Assembly (NCBI GenBank): GCA_023444095.1
Contig: JAEZRP010000032.1
Span: 82,847 to 146,846, forward strand
Direction of reading: 5' to 3'
Length of the DNA: 64,000 nt
Source of the DNA: Bacillota bacterium
GTDB lineage: Bacteria > Bacillota > Clostridia > Christensenellales > Aristaeellaceae
The translations under genes and the position numbers were made by a program. Below the pieces are notes generated by a model that was not told where the DNA came from, did no database searches, and was given only the letters and a program-made list of their open reading frames with translations. This document shows positions 51,369 to 60,325 of the stretch, in pieces (positions within the stretch are counted from its first letter, which is position 1; each line of letters starts with the position of its first letter).

Positions 51369-52268
51369 TCATCTCCCCACAGGCGTCTCGTCGACCGACG
51401 CGCCCTTTTTGTAGTTGGTCGGGGTCACGCCCGTGTGCTTCCGGAAGGCCATGTAGAAATAATTGACGTTCTGATAGCCGCAGCGTGCGGCGATCACTTC
51501 CATGGGCTCCTTGTTCATGATGAGCAGGTGCTTCGCATGGAACATCCGAAGCGACGTGAGGTACTGGATGGGCGTCACGCCGACATGCCTTTTAAACAGT
51601 CTGCAGAAATGCTCTCGGCTCATCGAGGCGCGGCGCGCGAGCGTCTCGAGGTTAATCGGGTCCATGTAGTTCGCCTCCATGAAGGAGCGCGCGTCCGTCA
51701 CGACGGCGGAATTCTCGCGCAAAACCAGCGCGTCCGTACGCGCCTCCCGGCGCGTGAGCGCGAGAATCTGATAAAGGAGCGCCTTCGCGTAGAACGGATA
51801 GTCCTCCCCCTGCCCCGCGAAGAGTGCCGCAGCCTCGAGAAAGGGCTTGTGGAACGCCTCAAAGTCGCCTACGCGCATGACGGGCGGGATTTCGTGCAAA
51901 AAACGGAACAGTCGGTCCCGGCGGGAGAGGAGGCTCAGAAACGGAACGTCGACGAGGGAAAGCATGCAGCGGGCGCCGATTGCATAATAGGATTCCATGT
52001 CGCGATCGTAGAAGGCGTCGAAAAGAACGCCCGTGTACGAGTACGGCGGCACGCCGCGCACCACGTCGCCAGGCCTTCTGAAAAACAGCGTGCCCTTGCG
52101 GATGGGGATGAACTGGTCGAACGTCACGCAGCCCGCGCCCGGTCCGCAATCGGTGATGAACTCGATTTCGTACCACATGACCATGCGCTCGTCCACCACC
52201 ATCCCGGGCCGCAGTTCTCCGTGATTGACGTAGGTAACGTAGGGATTGAAGTCCAGAATGTCTCGCAT
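51369..52268 (-). CDS. AraC-family transcriptional regulator (second carbohydrate region)
   Basis: A 299-residue regulator with an N-terminal cupin-like sensing domain (about 20-110, including IPIRKGTLFFRRPGDVV) and the C-terminal AraC double helix-turn-helix (about 190-290; LARRASMSREHFCRLFKRHVG and VIAARCGYQNVNYFYMAFRKHTG are quoted in part). It is first in a two-gene unit with a URO-D-like gene and divergent from another URO-D-like gene that leads the second importer operon, so it likely controls both directions. Confidence 0.92.
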   Translation of the reverse strand: MRDILDFNPYVTYVNHGELRPGMVVDERMVMWYEIEFITDCGPGAGCVTFDQFIPIRKGTLFFRRPGDVVRGVPPYSYTGVLFDAFYDRDMESYYAIGARCMLSLVDVPFLSLLSRRDRLFRFLHEIPPVMRVGDFEAFHKPFLEAAALFAGQGEDYPFYAKALLYQILALTRREARTDALVLRENSAVVTDARSFMEANYMDPINLETLARRASMSREHFCRLFKRHVGVTPIQYLTSLRMFHAKHLLIMNKEPMEVIAARCGYQNVNYFYMAFRKHTGVTPTNYKKGASVDETPVGR

Positions 52269-52347
52269 GCCTTCGCTTCCTCGAGATCAATATCTATGAG
52301 AAACATGTCAACGATTTGGATTGCACGCCTCCTGAAACGATGCTACA

Positions 52348-52376
52348 ATGCTAACATAAAAGATCGCTTATGTCAA
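52348..52376 (-). promoter_or_regulatory. Promoter of the AraC/URO-D-like unit
   Basis: On the minus strand TTGACA (52371-52376) and TAGCAT (52348-52353) are 17 bases apart. The start site would be about 80 bases upstream of the AraC start codon, in an AT-rich region. Confidence 0.65.
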
Positions 52377-52582
52377 TTATTCATTTACGAAACAACCACG
52401 ATTTGAATATGAAGAAGACTTATCTGGTAAGAAATCGTTAATCTAGGGCAAATTCCAGGGTTGTAGTCATTTTTTCGGACGAAAAAGGATGGGCGCATCG
52501 GGCGATTTCAGACGAAAATTGCAGAATGACCGCGCAGAGCAGCCAAAAATTGAGATCAATAATTAACAAGGCGGGATGGCGG
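52377..52582. other. Divergent control region of the second importer operon
   Basis: About 200 AT-rich bases between the AraC promoter and the URO-D-like gene. I found no plus-strand promoter with good boxes at normal spacing, which would fit an AraC-dependent promoter. A short inverted repeat, TTTTTTCG-gac-GAAAAA, lies near 52470-52486 and could be a regulator site. Confidence 0.4.
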
Positions 52583-53629
52583 ATGGAAACGGGGTTCGAA
52601 GCGCTCGGCCGGGAGGAACTCAGGCGCGTCATCGAGGGGCGCGGGAACGCAGGGCGGGTGCCCGTCATGCTCCACTTCTGGATCAATCCGGGCGCTTTCC
52701 CAGAACCCGAAAGGGCGCGGGCGATTCTGGACCGCTATCCGCAGGACGCGCAGCCGATCTGGTTTCAGATCCCGCGCATCTACGAAGCCCCAGCGGACGA
52801 TCCCTCCTACCGATGGAGCTGGAAGGACGCGGCTTCGAAGGGCGGGGCGCTCGATTCGGACGGCATCATCGAAGATTGGGATGAGGAACTGGACCCCTTC
52901 TTGCATGATTTCCCGTCGGCGCAGTATCCGGGGCTGATTCCCGAAAGCCCGAAGGACGACGGTCGCTATCGGCTCGGCTGCTGGTGGTACTTCCTGTTCG
53001 AAAGGTTCTGGTCGATTCGGGGCATGGAAAACGCGCTCACGGACTTTTACGAGTATCCGGAGGCGGTGCATGCGCTCTTTCGGAAGCTGACCGATTTTTA
53101 TAAGCGGATGCTCGAGCGCGGCAAGCGCGAGCTGAACCTCGACGGGATCTTTACAAGCGACGACCTCGGCACGCAGACGAGCGTGTTCTTCTCGGGGAAG
53201 ATCTTCGATGAATTCTTCTTCCCGTACTATAAAGAGATCGTGGACAAGGCGCACGAGCTTCATATGCACTTCTGGCTTCATACGTGCGGGAATATCACGG
53301 AGTTTCTCCCAAAGTTCATCGATATCGGGATCGACGTCATTCACCCGATCCAGAAGTATACGATGGACGAGCGGACGATCGCGCGCGTGTACGGGGACAG
53401 AATTGCCGTGTGGGCGGGATTCGACGTGCAGCGGACGATTCCTTATGGGACGGCGGACGAGGTGCGCGCGGAAGTTCGAAACATCATGGACGCGTACGCG
53501 CGTCCGGACGGGCGGTTCCTGTTTACGCTCGGAAACGGCGCGACGGGAGACACGCCGATCCCGAGCCTCGAGGCGCTCTTTGATGAGGTTTTTACGTACG
53601 GGACGCGGGTGATCGCCCATTTGAATTGA
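52583..53629 (+). CDS. URO-D superfamily protein (third), with methyltransferase-type H-x-C motif
   Basis: A 348-residue protein. The ATG at 52583 is preferred (METGFEALGREELRRV matches the family N-terminus, with a G-rich site upstream). The central FTSDDLGTQTSVFFSGKIFDEFFFPYYKEI block (quoted in part) and FWLHTCGNITEFLPKFIDIGIDVIHPIQ (near residue 235) are typical of the MtaA/CmuA branch; H-T-C-G is the zinc ligand motif of methylcobalamin:coenzyme M-type methyltransferases. The third cysteine ligand expected near the C-terminus is not evident. It starts the second importer operon, so a catabolic demethylation of an imported compound is possible. Confidence 0.82.
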   Translation: METGFEALGREELRRVIEGRGNAGRVPVMLHFWINPGAFPEPERARAILDRYPQDAQPIWFQIPRIYEAPADDPSYRWSWKDAASKGGALDSDGIIEDWDEELDPFLHDFPSAQYPGLIPESPKDDGRYRLGCWWYFLFERFWSIRGMENALTDFYEYPEAVHALFRKLTDFYKRMLERGKRELNLDGIFTSDDLGTQTSVFFSGKIFDEFFFPYYKEIVDKAHELHMHFWLHTCGNITEFLPKFIDIGIDVIHPIQKYTMDERTIARVYGDRIAVWAGFDVQRTIPYGTADEVRAEVRNIMDAYARPDGRFLFTLGNGATGDTPIPSLEALFDEVFTYGTRVIAHLN

Positions 53630-53650
53630 ACGGCCGGACTCGCGGCCGTT
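53629..53650 (+). promoter_or_regulatory. Intercistronic hairpin ahead of the second solute-binding-protein gene
   Basis: AACGGCCG and CGGCCGTT form an 8-bp stem with a GACTCG loop, starting at the stop codon of the URO-D-like gene. There is no U-run. It matches in position the hairpin before the first importer's binding-protein gene. Confidence 0.55.
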
Positions 53651-53672
53651 GAATAAACGAGGAGGGGAAACC

Positions 53673-55481
53673 ATGTTACGCAAGGCTCTGGCTCTAACCT
53701 TGGCGCTCTTTCTGATTCTGGTGTCGATGGCGCCCACGTTCGCCGAAGAGGGCGAGCAGGTCAAGGAAGGCACGCCCGTTCAGGGCGGAACCCTGACCAT
53801 TTCCGACTACTTTGATCCGCCGCCAGCCATCAATGGCAACGTCCTCACGCCCTCCGGCGCACCCGGCTCGATGGAGTACATGTACGACCGCCTCGTGGAA
53901 TACGCCCCGGTGCCGGTTGAGCACTACGCGTACTTCCTCGCAGAGGAAAGCTATCAGGACGAAGAGAACCGCACGATCGTGGTGCTTCGCGAGAACGCGA
54001 AGTGGTCGGACGGCACCCAGCTCACCGCGCAGGACGTCGTCTGCAACTACAACATGCGCTTTATGGTCAGCGACTCTGTCTGGCAGTATCTGACCAAGGT
54101 CGAGGCGCTCGACGACCGGACGGTCGCCTTCACCTGGCACACCTACTCCGACCTTCTCCCGCGCATGGCCTTCAACCTCAGAATTGAGATGGGTTACAAC
54201 GAGTACGGCAAGTGGGCCGACGAGGCCGCGAAGTACCTCGAGAACCGCGTGTGGGATGAGACCCAGCAGATCTACTCCGTGCCCGCCGAGGATCAGGATG
54301 CCCTGATCAAGCTGCGCGAGGACTGCTACACGTGGCTTCCTGACATCACGACGATGCGCACCAACAGCGCGTACTACGTCGAATCCGTCAACGCCAACGA
54401 GATCATGCTCACCAAGAACCAGTACTACTGGAACGCAGACAAGGTCTACATCGACCACGTGCGCATCCAGCGCTACGTCTCTGCCGAGGCTTACCTTGCG
54501 ACCGTCATGCAGGGCGGCTACGACACCGAGCCCCACGGCCTGACGCCCGACCTCTTCAAGCAGCTCGAGCAGAACAACCCCGACATGGTGACCATGTGGG
54601 TGCCCGACCTCGGCCAGCCCGCGTTTGAGTTCAACGTCCTCAAGTACCCCATGGACATCGTGGAAGTGCGCCAGGCATTCGCGTTTGTCGTGGACCGCGA
54701 GCTCCTTCTCGAGATCGCCGAACCCGGCACCATGCCCCCGGACTACTACGCGACCGGCCTTACGCCCCTGTGGCGCGACGCGTATCTCACGGACGAGCTG
54801 AAGGCGCAGCTCAATGAGTATGTGCCCAACTACGAGAAGGCGGATGAGCTTCTAACCTCCATCGGCTGGACGCGCGGCAGCGACGGCTACTGGCAGAACG
54901 AGAAGGGCGAGACGGTGACGATCGAGGTTTCTTCGATGAATAGCTGGCCGATCTTCTTCGCCTGCGGCGAGGCCGCTTCCCTGATGCTCGACGAGTACGG
55001 CATCAAGTCCACCTTCAACGCGATGGAGCTTTCCTCCTACTGGGAGTACATCAACAACGGCGAACACCAGATTGCCTGTGACTTCCGCGGCGGCACGACG
55101 CAGCGCGGCCCGTGGGAAGCCTACTCCGGCATCTATCTCTGGTCCAACAGCCGCATCGGTCTGAACCCTGACGGATCTCCCTCCGACCTGAAGATCGAGA
55201 TCACGATGAAAGATGGCACCGTCATCAACGTCCGCGACCTGCTTGCCGATATGTTCTATGGAACCGCCGAGGAGGTAACCGCGGCTGTGCAGGCCATGAT
55301 GAAGATGGAGAATGAGCAGGTGTTCGTGCTCCCGATCGGCGAGAAGTACGCGCCGATGAAGATCCACAACCCGAAGCTCGCGGGCTATCCGCTGGACGGC
55401 AACCACTGGGCATGGTACATGGGCCACATGCGCGCCTATGGTCGCCTGCTCAAGTGCGGATACCTGTTCTTCACCGAATAA
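53673..55481 (+). CDS. ABC importer solute-binding protein, family 5 (second importer)
   Basis: A 602-residue secreted binding protein. ATG 53673 follows GGAGGGG and yields a clear Sec signal peptide (MLRKALALTLALFLILVSMAP, here shortened; cleavage after TFA near residue 24); no lipobox. Family segments include VLRENAKWSDGTQLTAQDVVCNYN near residue 105 (quoted in part), NPDMVTMWVPDLGQPAFEFNV near 300 and the C-terminal lobe with GNHWAWYMGHMRAYGRLLK. It is flanked by hairpins and followed by both permeases and both ATPases. Surrounding genes suggest a glycoside or methylated sugar ligand (inference). Confidence 0.9.
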   Translation: MLRKALALTLALFLILVSMAPTFAEEGEQVKEGTPVQGGTLTISDYFDPPPAINGNVLTPSGAPGSMEYMYDRLVEYAPVPVEHYAYFLAEESYQDEENRTIVVLRENAKWSDGTQLTAQDVVCNYNMRFMVSDSVWQYLTKVEALDDRTVAFTWHTYSDLLPRMAFNLRIEMGYNEYGKWADEAAKYLENRVWDETQQIYSVPAEDQDALIKLREDCYTWLPDITTMRTNSAYYVESVNANEIMLTKNQYYWNADKVYIDHVRIQRYVSAEAYLATVMQGGYDTEPHGLTPDLFKQLEQNNPDMVTMWVPDLGQPAFEFNVLKYPMDIVEVRQAFAFVVDRELLLEIAEPGTMPPDYYATGLTPLWRDAYLTDELKAQLNEYVPNYEKADELLTSIGWTRGSDGYWQNEKGETVTIEVSSMNSWPIFFACGEAASLMLDEYGIKSTFNAMELSSYWEYINNGEHQIACDFRGGTTQRGPWEAYSGIYLWSNSRIGLNPDGSPSDLKIEITMKDGTVINVRDLLADMFYGTAEEVTAAVQAMMKMENEQVFVLPIGEKYAPMKIHNPKLAGYPLDGNHWAWYMGHMRAYGRLLKCGYLFFTE

Positions 55482-55509
55482 CGCACGCCCGGATGGCGTC
55501 GTCTCAACC

Positions 55510-55543
55510 GGTTGCCCGGGGATCATCGCGTTCCCGGGCAACC
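55510..55543 (+). promoter_or_regulatory. Strong hairpin after the second solute-binding-protein gene
   Basis: GGTTGCCCGGG (55510-55520) pairs with CCCGGGCAACC (55533-55543) over 11 bp with a 12-base loop. There is no U-tract. It should protect the upstream mRNA or attenuate transcription into the permease genes, as proposed for the first importer at 6095. Confidence 0.68.
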
Positions 55544-55600
55544 CTTCGGGGCGGGCGTCCCGGCGAGGTCTACAAGTAAGCGCGTTTGGAGGCGAAGCAT

Positions 55601-56587
55601 GTGATTTGGTTGAAACGGTTGCTGCTCGTATTTCTGACGGTGGTCTTCTCCTCGACGATCACCTTTGTGGTGATCAGGACCATGCCCGGCGACCCCGTCG
55701 AGACGCTGGCGATGGAGCTCCAGCGCAATATGGGCATGAGTCTCGAGGACGCGATACTGCGCGCGCGGGCGATGCTCAACTTCGACCCGTCGGTGCCCGT
55801 ATACATCCAGTACGTCAGGTACGTCTGGGGGCTCATGCAGGGCAACTTCGGGGTATCGATGCAATTTCGGACGCCCGTGATGAACGTGGTGGGCGACGCG
55901 CTCGCGTGGACGCTGCTGGTCTCCTCGATCGCGCTTGTTCTATCATTTGCACTAGGTTCCCTTCTCGGCATGTACTGCGCGTGGAAGCGAAAGACGCTCA
56001 TCGATCCCGTGGTCACAGTCTACGACGCGATCCTGGGCGCAGTGCCATCCTTTGTCATCGCATATCTATTGGTTCTTCTCTTTTCAGTGAAATGGGGGCT
56101 TTTGCCCGCGCGCGGCAACTACGACGCGTCGATCCCGCCCGGATGGACGCTCGCGTTTGCCGGGAGCGTGCTCCGGCACGCGATCTTGCCGGTCCTGTCG
56201 TGGATGCTCACCACGATCGGCGGCTGGGCGCTCGGTATGAAGGCGATCTCGGTGTCGGTGCTCGGCGAGGACTTCATCACCTCCGCGCGGGCGCGCGGAC
56301 TTCCGGACAGGCGCATCGTGTGGACGTACGTCGGCAGAAACGCGCTGCTCCCGCAGATTACCGCGCTGGCCATGTCCTTCGGCATGATGTTCGCGGGCTC
56401 CGTGCTTATCGAAAACATTTTTGTCTACCCCGGAATGGGCTTCTTCTTTGGCCGGGCGATCACTGCGCGCGACTATCCGCTCATGCAGGGCATGTTCATG
56501 ATCATAACCGTCGCAGTTGTGTTCGCGAACCTCTTGGCCGAGATCCTCTATTCGGTCATCGATCCGAGAATCAGGGAGGCGAGCTGA
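55601..56587 (+). CDS. ABC importer permease, DppB/OppB type (second importer)
   Basis: A 328-residue permease; GTG 55601 is chosen from TTTGGAGG about 9 bases upstream. It has the single N-terminal helix (LLLVFLTVVFSSTITFVVI), the family MPGDP motif near residue 30, an extracytoplasmic domain, and the core helices with the EAA-type loop GEDFITSARARGLPDRRIVWTYVGRNALLP (quoted in part; near 225). It ends SVIDPRIREAS, typical of DppB. Its stop overlaps the next start (TGATG). Confidence 0.92.
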   Translation: MIWLKRLLLVFLTVVFSSTITFVVIRTMPGDPVETLAMELQRNMGMSLEDAILRARAMLNFDPSVPVYIQYVRYVWGLMQGNFGVSMQFRTPVMNVVGDALAWTLLVSSIALVLSFALGSLLGMYCAWKRKTLIDPVVTVYDAILGAVPSFVIAYLLVLLFSVKWGLLPARGNYDASIPPGWTLAFAGSVLRHAILPVLSWMLTTIGGWALGMKAISVSVLGEDFITSARARGLPDRRIVWTYVGRNALLPQITALAMSFGMMFAGSVLIENIFVYPGMGFFFGRAITARDYPLMQGMFMIITVAVVFANLLAEILYSVIDPRIREAS

Positions 56588-57537
56588 TGGCGAAGAAAAA
56601 TTTCACGCGCAAGGCGAAGGAGCTCGCCAAGGACAACGCCGCACTCGCGAAGGCGTACAACGTATCAAAGTCCACGTCGCGCGACACGGCGATCAGCATC
56701 TTGAAATCCATCGTCCACAACCGGCGCGCGCTCGTTGGAATGATCATCCTCATTATCTACGTGCTCCTCGCGATTTGCGGACCCATGGTCGCAAACCCCA
56801 AGCTCCTCAAGCAGGATATCCGCAATCGGCTCGCGTCCCCCTCATGGGAACATCCGCTCGGAACGGACAACAACGGGCGTGACACTTTGACGCAGTTTAT
56901 CTATGGGGCGCGAAACGTTTTGACCGTCGCGTTCATCGCGGCCGTGATGACGATCCTCATCGCGACGACCGTCGGCATGCTCTCGGGGCTCATCGGCGGC
57001 TGGCTCGACGCGGTGCTGATGTTTTTTACAAATATCATCCTGACGGTTCCCTCGATGCCGATCATGATGCTTCTCGCGACCGTCATGTCGGCCGACAACC
57101 CGATCGCGTTCGGGTTCGTGCTGTCGATCTGGTCCTGGGCGGGGCTGGCCCGCGCGGTGCGCGCGCAGATCATGTCCGTGAAAAATCGCGACTACATCGA
57201 GGCGGCGCGCATCCTTGGCATGCCGACCCGACACATCATCGTGGGCGAGATGCTCCCGAGCATCACGAGCTATCTCACAATGAACCTCATCTTCTCGATG
57301 CGCGGCGCCATCTCCGCGTCGGTAACGCTGATGTTCCTGGGCCTCGCGAAGTTTGCCGCGAACCACTGGGGCATGATGATCCAGATCGCCATCTCCTCGA
57401 CGGGCGCGCTCTATGGGTCGAACGCGCTGATCTACTTCCTGACCCCGGTCCTGGGCATCGCGATTTTCGGCATGGGCTGCTTCTTCTTCGCAAGCGGTCT
57501 GGACGAGGCGCTGAACCCGCGGCTGAGAACGCAGTGA
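56587..57537 (+). CDS. ABC importer permease, DppC/OppC type (second importer)
   Basis: A 316-residue permease starting at the ATG that overlaps the previous stop; GGAGG lies 7 bases upstream. The charged N-terminus (MAKKNFTRKAKELAKD...) precedes helix 1 near residue 55. The DppC landmark WEHPLGTDNNGRDTLTQFIYGAR lies near 87 (quoted in part) and the EAA-type loop with NRDYIEAARILGMPTRHIIVGEMLPS near 200. The product ends NPRLRTQ. It pairs with the DppB-type subunit. Confidence 0.93.
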   Translation: MAKKNFTRKAKELAKDNAALAKAYNVSKSTSRDTAISILKSIVHNRRALVGMIILIIYVLLAICGPMVANPKLLKQDIRNRLASPSWEHPLGTDNNGRDTLTQFIYGARNVLTVAFIAAVMTILIATTVGMLSGLIGGWLDAVLMFFTNIILTVPSMPIMMLLATVMSADNPIAFGFVLSIWSWAGLARAVRAQIMSVKNRDYIEAARILGMPTRHIIVGEMLPSITSYLTMNLIFSMRGAISASVTLMFLGLAKFAANHWGMMIQIAISSTGALYGSNALIYFLTPVLGIAIFGMGCFFFASGLDEALNPRLRTQ

Positions 57538-57547
57538 GGGCACAAAC

Positions 57548-58543
57548 ATGACAGAGACAAAAACGCGCCCCGACGTCATCCTCGAATATCGCGATATCTG
57601 CGTGGACTTCCCGCTCAAGCGCGGAATCCTGCGCGCGGTCGACCACGTGACGCTGCCCGTTTACCGCGGGGAGATCCTAGGCGTGGTGGGCGAATCCGGA
57701 AGCGGAAAGTCCACCCTCGCCTGTACCGCGCTCAACATCGTGTCCGCGCCCGGCTCCATTACAAACGGCGAGGTGCTTTACGAGGGCGAAAATATCCTGA
57801 AATATGCGCCGAACGAAACGCGGCAGTTCAACTGGCACAACGTCGCGATGATCTTTCAGGCGGCGCAGAATTCCCTGAATCCCATTTTGCGCGTTGAGGA
57901 CGTGTTCTTCGAAACTGTGCGCGCGCACGACCCGTCCGCCCGCGAGAAGGACGTGTATGAAAAGGCGGCCAGGCTCATGCGCCATGTGCGCCTGAACCCC
58001 GATCTGGTCCTGCCCGCCTACCCGCACCAACTCTCGGGCGGCATGAAGCAGCGCGCCATCATCGCGCTCTCCCTGATCCTCGACCCGAAGGTTCTGGTTC
58101 TGGACGAGCCGACGACCGCGCTCGACGTCATCACGCAGGCCTACATCATGAATATTCTCAAGCAGATCCACGACGAGCTCGGGGTCACAATGATCTTCAA
58201 CACCCATGACGTGGCGATCGTCGGCAAGATGGCCGACCGGATGGCCGTCATGTACGGGGGCCAGATCGTGGAGGTCGGGACGACGTTCGACATCTTCTAT
58301 GACGCGCGCCATCCCTACACGCGCGGGCTCATTCATGCGGCGCCGTCCCTGCGCGACGATATCAGCAAGCGCCGTGCGATTCCCGGCACCCCGCCCGACC
58401 TTATCAGCCCGCCGCCGAACTGCCGCTTTGCGCCCCGCTGCCAGCTGGCGGGAAAGTGCCTGAACGACCACGAGCCGTTCCTTTATGAAGTGACCCCGGG
58501 ACACTACACCAGCTGCGACGCGACCGCAAAGGAGGGCGAGTGA
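57548..58543 (+). CDS. ABC importer ATPase, DppD/OppD type (second importer)
   Basis: A 331-residue ATPase with Walker A GESGSGKST (near residue 44), signature LSGGMKQR (near 160), Walker B VLVLDEPTTALD (near 180), the switch region FNTHDVAIVGKMADR and the C-terminal cysteine extension (PPNCRFAPRCQLAGKC...C). The layout is the same as in the first importer. It lies 10 bases after the DppC-type gene and 1 base before its partner. Confidence 0.93.
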   Translation: MTETKTRPDVILEYRDICVDFPLKRGILRAVDHVTLPVYRGEILGVVGESGSGKSTLACTALNIVSAPGSITNGEVLYEGENILKYAPNETRQFNWHNVAMIFQAAQNSLNPILRVEDVFFETVRAHDPSAREKDVYEKAARLMRHVRLNPDLVLPAYPHQLSGGMKQRAIIALSLILDPKVLVLDEPTTALDVITQAYIMNILKQIHDELGVTMIFNTHDVAIVGKMADRMAVMYGGQIVEVGTTFDIFYDARHPYTRGLIHAAPSLRDDISKRRAIPGTPPDLISPPPNCRFAPRCQLAGKCLNDHEPFLYEVTPGHYTSCDATAKEGE

Positions 58544-58544
58544 C

Positions 58545-59567
58545 ATGGCCGAAAACAAAGCCCCCCTCATGCGGCTCGAGGATGCGAGCGTGATCTTCGA
58601 AAATAACCCCGGCGCATTCAAAAAGAAAAAACGCGTGGGCGCGATGTTGAACGTATCCTTTGACGTGAACCCCGGCGAGATCATCGCGGTCGTGGGCGAA
58701 TCCGGCTGCGGAAAAACGACCATCGGAAAGACGATCACCGGCATCCACCGGCCCACGGACGGGCGCGTGCTCTACAACGGGCAGGACATTGCGCGGATGA
58801 GGCGGAAGTCCGACGCCTACCGCGATTACCGGCTGGGCGTTCAGATCGTACATCAGGATTCCTACGCGGCGCTCAACCCCTCGCGGACCATCTTCCAGTC
58901 CCTGAGCGCGCCGATTCTCCAGCACAAGATCGCGACGAATCGGCTCGAGACGCTCGCGCAGCTGGTCGACCTTTTCACCCTCGTAGGCCTCACGCCCGCG
59001 GAGGACTTCCTCTTTAAGTACCCACATCAGCTCTCGGGCGGCCAGCGGCAGAGGACACTACTCGCGCGCGCGCTGTCGGTCAGGCCAAAGCTCATCGTAG
59101 CGGACGAGCCTGTCTCGATGGTGGACGTATCCTTGCGCATCTCACTTCTCGACCTCATGGCGCGAATGAACGAGGAGATGAAAGTCGCCTTCCTTTACAT
59201 CACACACGACCTCGCGACTGCGCGCTACATCGCCAAAAACGGGCGGATCATCGTCATGTACCTCGGCAAGATCGTCGAAACGGGCGACCTCAACGAGGTG
59301 TTGGAGCACCCGCATCATCCGTATCTGCAGGCGCTGATCGCGGCGATCCCGCTCCCTGATCCAAAGATTTCAAGGCTCAACACCGAGCTGCCGTTGCGCT
59401 CGGTCGACATGCCCTCGAACGTGAATCCCCCGCCCGGATGCCGGTTCCACCCGCGCTGCCCGTACTGGCGGCAGATTTGCGCCGAGAAGGAACCGGAGCT
59501 GCGCCCCTTTGCGGGCGGACAGATCGCATGCCACTTCGCGGAGGACATTCCGGAGTGGAAGTGGTAA
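58545..59567 (+). CDS. ABC importer ATPase, DppF/OppF type (second importer)
   Basis: A 340-residue ATPase with Walker A GESGCGKTT (near residue 49), signature LSGGQRQR, Walker B LIVADEPVSMVD and the switch segment YITHDLATARYIA, nearly the same as in the OppF-type subunit of the first importer. The C-terminal PPPGCRFHPRCPYWRQIC cysteine segment is present. AAAGGAGGG precedes the ATG. It is followed after 13 bases by a small membrane protein gene. Confidence 0.93.
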   Translation: MAENKAPLMRLEDASVIFENNPGAFKKKKRVGAMLNVSFDVNPGEIIAVVGESGCGKTTIGKTITGIHRPTDGRVLYNGQDIARMRRKSDAYRDYRLGVQIVHQDSYAALNPSRTIFQSLSAPILQHKIATNRLETLAQLVDLFTLVGLTPAEDFLFKYPHQLSGGQRQRTLLARALSVRPKLIVADEPVSMVDVSLRISLLDLMARMNEEMKVAFLYITHDLATARYIAKNGRIIVMYLGKIVETGDLNEVLEHPHHPYLQALIAAIPLPDPKISRLNTELPLRSVDMPSNVNPPPGCRFHPRCPYWRQICAEKEPELRPFAGGQIACHFAEDIPEWKW

Positions 59568-59580
59568 TGGGAGGAATACT

Positions 59581-59916
59581 ATGCCGAAATCGCGGAATGA
59601 GCCCGACCGGGTCGGGCTGAGTGCCACCGTTCAGTATATCGCGCGCGCGGCACTCTTCATGGCGGCGGCGTTCTTTCTCCTCGCGCTCGCGGCGCTCCTG
59701 TTCATGTCGCCAAACGAGGTCTCGCGCGGCATCTACTACGTCGTGCTCGGATTGAACGCACTCGTGATCGTCGGCGCGGTTGTGCTCACGCGCTTCATGC
59801 GTCGCTCCGACGAGAAGCTCGCGCGCCAAAGGAGGGCCGAACGCACGAAGCCAACCATCGGCGAGTGGCTCGACAAGCAAGACGGGGACGCGCCCGCGTC
59901 CCCGTCGAAAGAATGA
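59581..59916 (+). CDS. Small two-helix membrane protein closing the second importer operon
   Basis: A 111-residue protein of unknown family. ATG 59581 follows GGGAGG. It has a polar N-terminus (about 20 residues), a first helix (about 22-44), a short loop, a second helix (about 50-72) and a long basic, disordered-looking tail. The second helix and following residues (YYVVLGLN-A-LVIVGAVVLTRFMRR) resemble those of the 72-residue protein that closes the first importer operon. Together with the shared position after the OppF-type gene, this points to a conserved accessory protein of these importers (inference). Confidence 0.75.
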   Translation: MPKSRNEPDRVGLSATVQYIARAALFMAAAFFLLALAALLFMSPNEVSRGIYYVVLGLNALVIVGAVVLTRFMRRSDEKLARQRRAERTKPTIGEWLDKQDGDAPASPSKE

Positions 59917-60325
59917 ATTGTCCCATCAGGGGGATTCGCATCTGCTCCGCAATGTCGTCCGGCGGAAACGGGTATCATTTGTCGTGGAACCGATTCCGCA
60001 GTTTTCCGATCGTCAAAGGGCTTCTCGCCGCACGATATTTTGTAGGAAATCTATCATGCGGCTTGCGAGCCCTTTGGTTGTCTCTTTTTCTTATCCCTTC
60101 ACCTCGCGCGCATGGAAAGGCCCTTCCTTTTCAAATCGTACGCGGCATGCACGCCGAAGCCTTTTTATAGGATTTCTGACTGCGTGAAGCGCAAAAATGG
60201 CAAGACGTCCGATCAAACGCGTTTGATCGGAGAGGGCGCGCGGCGGCTTGGTTGGCCCCGGCATACAGAACCCTTTCAGCCGGCTGCCGAATTGATCGAC
60301 GCGCCGAATGTGACTGCGAAACCAC
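59917..60325. other. Convergent intergenic region with a perfect palindrome
   Basis: About 410 bases after the second importer operon and before the end of a minus-strand gene. No gene or clear terminator is supported. It contains a perfect 22-bp palindrome at 60209-60230, listed separately. Confidence 0.45.
60209..60230. repeat. Perfect 22-bp palindrome
   Basis: Each half reads CCGATCAAACG towards the centre, which is ACGCGT. It has no loop and no U-run on either side, so it looks more like a dimeric protein's binding site than a terminator. It stands in a convergent region, about 95 bases beyond the end of the nearest gene, where an operator is unexpected. Confidence 0.6.
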
